A DNA stretch of 12,096 nucleotides from Actinomycetes bacterium (GTDB lineage Bacteria > Actinomycetota > Actinomycetes > Actinomycetales > Cellulomonadaceae): contig JAFABT010000275.1 in assembly GCA_023425905.1 (NCBI GenBank), positions 1 through 12,096 of the forward strand, in the 5' to 3' direction. Under the pieces are notes generated by a model, which was given only the letters and a program-made list of their open reading frames with translations, did not search any database and had not been told where the DNA came from. Below, in pieces: positions 7,626 to 12,096 of this stretch. Both the position numbers and the translations under genes were made by a program. Position 1 is the first letter of the stretch; every line of letters starts with the position of its first letter.

Positions 7626-8165
7626 CTACTGCGTCACGTAGTCCGTGAGGTAGACGCCCATGACCTCGCCGTCGTACGCCTCCGACAGCTTGGTCGCGAG
7701 CTCGGCCCGGAGCGTCTCGCGCGTCTGGGCCGCAGACACCTCCTCGACCGTCCGACCCGAGTAGTGCGTGAGGACGAGGTCGATCGCCTTCGCCGGGTCG
7801 AGGGCGTGCGCGTCCGCGGTGAGCTGGAGGGCGATCCCGATGCGCAGGTAGTGCCCGTCGGCGAGGTTGAGGCTCACCGGCTCGAGCTGCTCGACCTCGC
7901 CGGGCTCGGGGGCCTCGGGCTCGGCGGGGGCGGCGGTCGCGGTGGTCTCGCTCGCGGCTGACGCACCCGGCCCCATGAGGAACCAGTACGCGGCGCCGCC
8001 GCCGAGCAGGACGACGACGATGCCGATGATGAGCAGCAGCGGCGGCTTGCGCCGCCCCGCGGAGTCCTTCTTGCCCTTCTTGCGCGTCTCCTCCACGGGA
8101 GCCGGGGCGGGTCGGGTCCCGATGATCGGCCGGGAGGCGACGACGCGCTTCTCTGTCGTTGTCAT
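7626..8165 (-). CDS. fliL: Flagellar basal body-associated protein FliL
   Basis: FliL is a single-pass membrane protein that rings the MotAB stator and supports torque. The 179-residue product has a basic cytoplasmic N-terminus (KKGKKDSAGRRK at about 29-40) and one membrane helix (about 42-63). An Ala/Glu/Pro-rich linker (about 68-92) leads to a stomatin-like extracytoplasmic domain, with LEPVSLNLADGHYLRIGIAL at about 94-113 and a terminal VMGVYLTDYVTQ. The frame stays open further upstream, but that part is a shadow of motB. The ATG at 8165 lies 4 bp past the motB stop with GAGGTG before it. The arrangement after motAB fits its stator role. Confidence 0.93.
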   Translation of the reverse strand: MTTTEKRVVASRPIIGTRPAPAPVEETRKKGKKDSAGRRKPPLLLIIGIVVVLLGGGAAYWFLMGPGASAASETTATAAPAEPEAPEPGEVEQLEPVSLNLADGHYLRIGIALQLTADAHALDPAKAIDLVLTHYSGRTVEEVSAAQTRETLRAELATKLSEAYDGEVMGVYLTDYVTQ

Positions 8166-8169
8166 GGGA

Positions 8170-9072
8170 TCACCTCGAGGTGTCAGGCGCCACGATGGGC
8201 AGCAGGGTGCGGACGTTCTCGGGGGAGGCCGAGAGGATGACGAGGTCGACGCGGCGGTTCGCCTCGAGCTCGTCCATGCCACCGGTCTCGGCGAGCGGAC
8301 GGGCCTCGCCGAAGCCGACGGCAGCGATGCGACCGGGGGCGACCTTGCCGTGCTCGACGAGGCGGCGCAGCACCTGCGTCGCGCGGTCGGCGGACAGCTC
8401 CCAGTTCGTCGCGTACCGGCCGGAGACGGGCAGGATGTTCGCGTGGCCCTCGACCGAGATCTCCTCACCGATCTTCGCGACGACGGGCGCCGTCGTGTCG
8501 ATGACGGACCGGGCCGTCCCGGTGAGCTTCGCGCTCGCCGGTGAGAAGAAGACGTCGTCCGCGACGAGGCCGATGACGAGGCCCCGGTCGGTCACCCGGA
8601 ACCGGACCCTGTCGCCGAGGTCCTTGCGCTCGAGCGCCTTGCCGATGCGGTCGGCGATGTTCTGCAGGTGCGAGTACTCCTTCTTCGCGGCCTCGAGCAG
8701 CTCCGGGTCGACGCCGGTGTCGTCGTCCGCGCGTCCGCCCGTCCCGGCGACGACCGTCTCCGGGGGCGGCGCGACCTCGCCGGGACCCGCGTCGAGCGCC
8801 GGGGTCTCGAGGGCTGCGGCGGCGCCGTCGAGCGTTCCGGGCGCGCCGTCGAGGATCGACGCGTGGGACCCGCCGAAGCCGACGGCGAGCGACTGGCGCA
8901 GCTGTTCGAACTTCGCGGCGTCGACCTGCGACACGGCGTACAGCACGATGAAGAGGCCGAGCAGCACGGTCATCATGTCGGCGTAGGACACGGCCCAGCG
9001 CTCGTGGTTCTCGTGCTCCTCCGGCTCGACGCGGCGCGGGCGCCGGCGGGGACGGGCGGTCGTCGCGCTCAT
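8170..9072 (-). CDS. motB: Flagellar stator protein MotB
   Basis: MotB anchors the stator to peptidoglycan and carries the ion-binding aspartate. The 300-residue product has a basic cytoplasmic N-terminus, then the invariant SYADMMT with D32 at the start of one membrane helix (about 29-49). A plug/linker region rich in Ala, Gly and Pro follows (about 65-120). The OmpA-like domain spans about 165-285 and includes VFFSPASAKL, the NWELSADRA motif at 223-231 and NRRVDLVI at 272-279. The usual GHTD of this domain reads GHAN here (209-212). The ATG at 9072 overlaps the motA stop (ATGA), which fits production of both subunits together. Coupling ion (H+ or Na+) cannot be told from sequence. Confidence 0.95.
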   Translation of the reverse strand: MSATTARPRRRPRRVEPEEHENHERWAVSYADMMTVLLGLFIVLYAVSQVDAAKFEQLRQSLAVGFGGSHASILDGAPGTLDGAAAALETPALDAGPGEVAPPPETVVAGTGGRADDDTGVDPELLEAAKKEYSHLQNIADRIGKALERKDLGDRVRFRVTDRGLVIGLVADDVFFSPASAKLTGTARSVIDTTAPVVAKIGEEISVEGHANILPVSGRYATNWELSADRATQVLRRLVEHGKVAPGRIAAVGFGEARPLAETGGMDELEANRRVDLVILSASPENVRTLLPIVAPDTSR

Positions 9073-9842
9073 GCCGCCTCGCTCTCCTTCGGCAGCTCGC
9101 CGGGCGGGACGAGGGAGCGGAGTCGCTGGTCGACGGCGCGCGGGTTGGCGCCCGACTGGATCGCGAGCAGGCCCTCGAGCGCGAGCTCCTGCGCCGCGCA
9201 CTCGAGGTCGGACACTCGGCGGATCCGGGCGCCGAGCGGCAGCCAGACGAGGTTCGCGGAGAGCAGGCCCCACAGCGTCGCGACGAAGGCCGCGGCGATC
9301 ATGTGTCCGAGCTCGCCTGGGTCGGAGAGGTTCTCGAGGACGTGGACGAGGGAGACGACGGTGCCGATGATGCCGATCGTCGGGGCGTAGCCACCCATGT
9401 CGACGAAGTGCTTCGCGCTCGTGCGGTCGAGCGCCCGCTTCGCGGCGATGCGGTCCTCGAGCAGGTCGCGCAGGTCGTCCGGGTCCATGCCGTCGATCGC
9501 GGCCTGGAGCCCCTCGCGGAGGAACGGGTCCTCGACGCCGCGTGCCGCGTCCTCGAGCGCGAGGAGCCCTTCGCGTCGGGCACGGTCGGCGAGGCCGACG
9601 ACGGTCTCGACCGTGACGTCGAGCCGGGGCCGCTTGAAGGTGAGCGCCTTGGGCAGCGTCTTCCACGCGCGGATGACGTCGCGGAGCGTCGACGACGCGA
9701 TGCCCGCGCCAATCGTGCCGAAGATGACGAGGATCATCGGGGCCGGCAGCAGCACCGACATCGGGGAGGAGCCCTCGAGGATGATCGCGCCGAGGACCGC
9801 GCCGAACGCGAGCGCGAGCCCGCCCAGGGTTGCCGGATCCAT
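9069..9842 (-). CDS. motA: Flagellar stator protein MotA
   Basis: MotA is the pentameric stator subunit that turns ion flow through MotA5B2 into torque on FliG. The 257-residue product has four membrane helices at about 5-23, 28-50, 148-170 and 181-203. The cytoplasmic loop has the conserved RREGLLALE (89-97), equivalent to the FliG-contact charges of E. coli MotA. The two conserved prolines are present: P154 (GGYAPTIGIIGTV) and P202 (VWLPLGA). The ATG at 9842 shares one base with the flbD stop (TGATG) and has GGAGG at 9850-9854, seven bases upstream. Length and order fit the family. Confidence 0.96.
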   Translation of the reverse strand: MDPATLGGLALAFGAVLGAIILEGSSPMSVLLPAPMILVIFGTIGAGIASSTLRDVIRAWKTLPKALTFKRPRLDVTVETVVGLADRARREGLLALEDAARGVEDPFLREGLQAAIDGMDPDDLRDLLEDRIAAKRALDRTSAKHFVDMGGYAPTIGIIGTVVSLVHVLENLSDPGELGHMIAAAFVATLWGLLSANLVWLPLGARIRRVSDLECAAQELALEGLLAIQSGANPRAVDQRLRSLVPPGELPKESEAA

Positions 9843-10144
9843 CAGTTGTCCTCCGCTGCGGTCGTGAGGGTCGGCAGCGCCCGGAGAGTCCCGCCGCGGC
9901 GACTCTGCGCCTCGTCGGAGGAGTCGCCGTCGAGCGCGAGGTCCTCGCCGATCTCGAGCGACCGCGCCACGACGCGCGCCCGGTAGTCGACGATCCGATC
10001 GTTCACCTCGGCGATCGACTCGGAGACGATGTACTTCGTCCCGTCGATGAGGGTGAGGATCGTGTCCGGCGTGGAGTCCACGCGCAGGATCAGGTCAGGG
10101 TTGACCGCGAACTGTGGTCCGTTGAGTCGCGTGACGACGATCAT
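9842..10144 (-). CDS. flbD: FlbD/SwrD family flagellar protein
   Basis: This small cytoplasmic protein belongs to the FlbD family (SwrD in Bacillus), which sits beside motAB in many Gram-positive flagellar operons and raises motor power in B. subtilis. It is not the Caulobacter regulator also called FlbD. The family core is clear in residues 1-60: MIVVTRLNG, then FAVNPDLILRVDSTPDT and DGTKYIVSESIAEVNDRI. At 100 residues it is longer than the usual 70 or so, with an acidic then Arg-containing tail (about 63-100). The frame stays open far upstream, but the family-conserved N-terminus fixes the ATG at 10144. It is the first gene of the operon; the promoter is probably in the repeat-rich region just upstream. 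Confidence 0.9.
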   Translation of the reverse strand: MIVVTRLNGPQFAVNPDLILRVDSTPDTILTLIDGTKYIVSESIAEVNDRIVDYRARVVARSLEIGEDLALDGDSSDEAQSRRGGTLRALPTLTTAAEDN

Positions 10145-10201
10145 GGCGAGTCCATCCCTGGGTGAGCCTGTGCGGGCCCGTCCATGAGCCCTTCGCACGA
10201 C

Positions 10202-10228
10202 TGATCGGCCGCACCCGCCCGGATGTGA
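10202..10228 (-). promoter_or_regulatory. Possible sigma-28/WhiG-type promoter for the flbD-motAB operon
   Basis: The minus strand reads GCCGATCA at 10202-10209, seven of eight bases matching the FliA/WhiG -10 consensus GCCGATAA. Fifteen bases upstream, TCAC at 10225-10228 matches the -35 core TAAA only in part. The implied start would leave a leader of about 50 nt before flbD. The GCCGAT string is common in GC-rich DNA, so this is tentative. Confidence 0.3.
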
Positions 10229-10229
10229 G

Positions 10230-10268
10230 CCCCCACCCCATTCCGCCCACATCCCCCTCCCCGACCCC
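10230..10268 (-). other. G-rich tract with G-quadruplex potential (minus strand)
   Basis: The minus strand carries six G-runs of three to five bases within 39 bases, separated by loops of one to six bases. These fit the usual four-run G-quadruplex pattern. It lies on the same sense as flbD, and next to the possible promoter. A 7-bp inverted repeat (GGATGTG at 10221-10227 and CACATCC at 10248-10254) spans part of it. Confidence 0.5.
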
Positions 10269-10364
10269 GCGATCCCCGCCCCCGACCCCGCGGGTCCCGC
10301 TCCCGAGAACGCGGGTCCCGCCCCCGAGAACGCGGGTCCCGCTCCCGAGAACGCGGGTCCCGAG
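10261..10364. repeat. 21-bp tandem repeat array, five copies
   Basis: Five head-to-tail units start at 10261, 10282, 10303, 10324 and 10345. The three units nearest the secreted-protein gene share the core GAGAACGCGGGTCCCG; the first two, toward flbD, diverge to GACCCCGCG. Each good copy holds the short palindrome GCGGG-T-CCCGC or its truncated form. A 21-bp period is close to two helical turns, which would place each palindrome on the same DNA face. It is also seven codons, so nearby frames stay open, but no coding role is supported. Confidence 0.9.
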
Positions 10365-10433
10365 CGCGCGGCCGACGTCGGGGTGGTCGCCGGGCGACGC
10401 CGACACGGCCCGTCGCGTCGGATCAGGGGACAA

Positions 10434-10448
10434 CCCGGCGGGGCCGGG
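10434..10448 (-). terminator. Terminator-like hairpin after the secreted-protein gene
   Basis: A perfect 6-bp stem CCCGGC/GCCGGG with a 3-base loop lies 7 bases past the stop at 10456. On the minus strand it is followed by TTGTCCCC, only a weak T-tract. Short GC-rich stems without a clear T-tract are common at actinobacterial gene ends. It would separate this gene from the flagellar operon. Confidence 0.45.
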
Positions 10449-10455
10449 AACCGCG

Positions 10456-11892
10456 CTACCTGGGACGACGCAGCGTCACGGTGATCGACTGGTGCGTGCG
10501 CGAAGCCGTGATCACCTTGCTGAGCGCGGCGTACTCGTTGTACGGGTCCTCGACCGTCACGCGAAGCCCGTGGACCGGCTGCGAGCCGAAGGAGGCCTTG
10601 CCGGAGCGAGAAGTCCTCTTCCCTCCGGAGGCGTAGCCCACCGACGGACGACCGACCGAGACGACGACGTCTGGCACGGGTCGGCCGTTCTCGTTGCGGA
10701 CCGTGACGGTGATCTTCCGTGCACGGCTGAGGGTGATGCGTCCGGGCTTGACGGTGCCCTTCTTCGCAGTGAGGGTGCGCAGCGCCGTCTGCATCGCGGT
10801 CTTGCCGCCGCCGGAGCGGACCGCGACCGTGTACCGACCGGCCGCGTGGCCGGATGAGTAGAACGACCCGTCGGTCCAGCTGAGAGTTCCCGTGCACGTG
10901 TCGTGCACGTCGCAGATCTCGACGTCAGCGTCCTTGACCGGCTTGCCGTTCGCCCTCACGACGATCGCCTCAACCGTGAGGCCACGGCCGCCGATGACGA
11001 ACGACTTCGGGCGGCTCGTCTTGCCGGCCGCGACCTTCACCACGTTCGAGCGCCCGTGGCCGGAGATGCCAACCCGGTACTGACCGGGTGCGAGCCCGTC
11101 GAAGGTCACCGTCGTGGCCTTGCCGCGCCTCGCGTTGACGAACCGGCGTTCGATGATGCGGCCGTCGCTGCTCTTGAGGTAGAAGTGCTCGCTCGCCTTC
11201 ATGCCGTCGCGACTCCCGACGACCTTGACCGAGATCTTCCCAGCGCGGACCGCGGTGATCACCGGCAACGTCCTGACCTTGGCCCGGGAGGAGGCGACGA
11301 CGCGTTCGCCGATGTACGCCCCCTTGGTCGCCTGGAGCACGAGAGGCCGACCCCCCTCGTGGTCGATCGCGTAGTACCCCTGCGCATCGGTGGCGTTGAA
11401 GTACGTCATCGACCCGCCCGCCTCCGTGATGACCTTGATGTTCGCACCCTTGACCGGGTGGCCGCCCGCCCGGACGACGCGGCCGGACCACACGGCCCGC
11501 GTCGCCACCACGACGTCGACGCTGACCGACGCTCCGCTCCCGACGCGCACGGTCGAGGCCTCCGGGAAGCGCGTCGTCGAGTACCCGTGGGACGTGAAGT
11601 ACGTCGTGTCGAAACGGGTCGGCTGGTGCGAGTCGTTGGCGGACACGTAGTAGGCGCCCGCCGGGGCCTGAGCGACGAAGCGACCGCCGCCGTCGGTGAC
11701 GACCCTCCGCACCTGGTCGCTGGCCGGCGCGTTGAGCGTGACGACGACGCTAGCCGCCGGCGTCCCGTCCGCGAACGAGACCGTGCCCTGGACCGCACCG
11801 TCGACGTTCTCGGACGCGGCTGACGGAGCCGCCAGGCTCATGACCGCGAGCGCTGCGGTGACCATCCCGACGACAAGAGAACGACCCCGCAC
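10456..11892 (-). CDS. Secreted protein with tandem carboxypeptidase-regulatory-like (Ig-like) modules
   Basis: I do not recognise a specific function. With the GTG at 11892 the product has 478 residues and starts with a classic signal peptide: MRGRS, a hydrophobic run to about residue 21, and a likely cleavage after APSAA at about 26. The rest is beta-rich repeats. Module 1 (about 30-130) is a textbook CarboxypepD_reg fold (VQGTVSFADGTPAASVVV, TDGGGRF, APAGAYYV). Modules follow at about 133-212, 217-300, 304-390 and 392-478, several with GxPVxxA/D-type turns. C327 and C333 in module 4 could form a disulfide. No catalytic motif, LPXTG signal or C-terminal membrane helix is visible, so it is probably released or held by binding. 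An ATG at 11976 in frame would add 28 residues ahead of the signal peptide and is less likely. The gene runs in the same direction as the flagellar operon but is separated by 311 bp. Confidence 0.85.
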   Translation of the reverse strand: MRGRSLVVGMVTAALAVMSLAAPSAASENVDGAVQGTVSFADGTPAASVVVTLNAPASDQVRRVVTDGGGRFVAQAPAGAYYVSANDSHQPTRFDTTYFTSHGYSTTRFPEASTVRVGSGASVSVDVVVATRAVWSGRVVRAGGHPVKGANIKVITEAGGSMTYFNATDAQGYYAIDHEGGRPLVLQATKGAYIGERVVASSRAKVRTLPVITAVRAGKISVKVVGSRDGMKASEHFYLKSSDGRIIERRFVNARRGKATTVTFDGLAPGQYRVGISGHGRSNVVKVAAGKTSRPKSFVIGGRGLTVEAIVVRANGKPVKDADVEICDVHDTCTGTLSWTDGSFYSSGHAAGRYTVAVRSGGGKTAMQTALRTLTAKKGTVKPGRITLSRARKITVTVRNENGRPVPDVVVSVGRPSVGYASGGKRTSRSGKASFGSQPVHGLRVTVEDPYNEYAALSKVITASRTHQSITVTLRRPR

Positions 11893-11897
11893 GACTG

Positions 11898-11902
11898 CCT
11901 CC
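11898..11902 (-). promoter_or_regulatory. Ribosome binding site deciding the secreted-protein start
   Basis: The minus strand reads GGAGG here, five bases before the GTG at 11892. It selects this GTG, which puts a short basic n-region right before the hydrophobic core, over the ATG at 11976 and the GTG at 11919, neither of which has a comparable site. Confidence 0.75.
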
Positions 11903-12000
11903 GCGACTATGCGCCCCACTCCGGACGAGCCGAGAGTAGCGGCATCTTTGCCCAGGTAGAGGCGCTTCCCACCCATTCGCCCGCGACGAGCCCGCGAAGA

Positions 12001-12056
12001 CGCTGGTCTGTGCCGAGACCGCTGGTTCAGACCCGCGGCTTCGGCACAGACCAGCG
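12001..12056. repeat. Perfect 16-bp inverted repeat (large hairpin)
   Basis: The arm CGCTGGTCTGTGCCGA (12001-12016) is the exact reverse complement of TCGGCACAGACCAGCG (12041-12056), across a 24-base loop. The loop holds a smaller CCGC/GCGG stem (12019-12038) and a partial copy of the arm (CGCTGGTTCAG). No T-tract follows on either strand. It may be a T-less actinobacterial terminator for a gene beyond the right edge, or a protein-binding site. Confidence 0.85.
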
Positions 12057-12057
12057 C

Positions 12058-12088
12058 CCTCGCGGGGCGGCGGGCCCGGGCCGCGAGG
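12058..12088. repeat. Second inverted repeat beside the large hairpin
   Basis: CCTCGCGG (12058-12065) and CCGCGAGG (12081-12088) are exact reverse complements with a 15-base G/C-only loop. It begins one base after the 16-bp inverted repeat, so the two form a tandem hairpin pair. In such GC-rich sequence an 8-bp arm alone is weak; the pairing with its neighbour is what gives it weight. Confidence 0.55.
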
Positions 12089-12096
12089 AGCGCGGG

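Larger units (their letters stand above)
10145..10455. other. Non-coding leader between the secreted-protein gene and flbD
   Basis: This 311-bp stretch has no convincing gene. From high to low coordinates it contains a terminator-like hairpin just after the stop of the secreted-protein gene, further small hairpins (for example 10386-10398), a 21-bp tandem repeat array, a G-rich tract on the minus strand and a possible -10 box. It is the obvious place for the promoter of the flagellar operon. Open frames across it, such as the one continuing flbD upstream with a GPAFSGA heptad, follow from the GC-rich 21-bp unit and lack family support. Confidence 0.7.

Noticed and set aside
10145..10252. An in-frame ATG at 10252 that would extend FlbD by 36 residues, with a heptad GPAFSGA repeat further upstream in the same open frame.
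   Set aside because: The FlbD family begins at the MIVVTRLNG-type sequence. The G-run before the ATG at 10252 is too close to be a normal ribosome binding site, and the heptads are simply the 21-bp DNA repeat read in frame.
10261..10364. The 21-bp tandem array as a CRISPR.
   Set aside because: Units are head-to-tail with no spacers, the period is too short, and there are no cas genes.
11893..11976. The ATG at 11976 as the start of the secreted protein.
   Set aside because: It would put 28 extra residues ahead of a normal signal peptide, while the GTG at 11892 has GGAGG at ideal spacing and a short basic n-region.

Overview
This window is a compact late section of a flagellar gene cluster from a high-GC Gram-positive bacterium. 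The very high GC content, the frequent GTG and TTG starts, and the gene order point to a motile actinobacterium. The protein styles (long FliN, FliM without an N-terminal CheY peptide, a FlbD/SwrD-type protein before motAB) suggest Micrococcales, probably near Cellulomonadaceae. The genus is inference; no rRNA or other marker is present.

All genes lie on the minus strand, so transcription runs from high to low coordinates. From the right edge the layout is as follows. (1) 11893-12096 is non-coding. It holds a perfect 16-bp inverted repeat (12001-12056), a second 8-bp hairpin (12058-12088), and the ribosome binding site of the next gene. (2) 10456-11892 encodes a secreted protein built from about five carboxypeptidase-regulatory-like/Ig-like beta-sandwich modules, of unknown role. 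(3) 10145-10455 is a 311-bp non-coding stretch. It holds a terminator-like hairpin, five copies of a 21-bp tandem repeat, a G-quadruplex-like tract and a possible sigma-28/WhiG-type -10 box. (4) 10144 down to the left edge is a tightly packed flagellar operon: flbD-motA-motB-fliL-fliM-fliN-fliO-fliP-fliQ-fliR-flhB-flhA-flhF. The flhF gene is cut by the window edge after 131 codons.

The operon supplies three machines. MotA/MotB, with FliL and probably FlbD/SwrD, form and tune the stator. FliM and FliN form most of the rotor C-ring; FliG is outside the window. FliO, FliP, FliQ, FliR, FlhB and FlhA are the export-gate membrane proteins, and FlhF is the accessory SRP-type GTPase. Most junctions overlap by 1-4 nt or are separated by under 10 bp, which suggests translational coupling. 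The exceptions are the 81-bp fliL-fliM gap, the 58-bp flhB-flhA gap and the 23-bp flhA-flhF overlap.

The coding content is largely conventional. I found no defence system, mobile element, CRISPR array, tRNA or rRNA. The most unusual material is the repeat-rich leader before flbD, the large inverted repeats at the right edge, the secreted multi-module protein beside the operon, and some lineage-specific departures in FliM, FliN and FliP.
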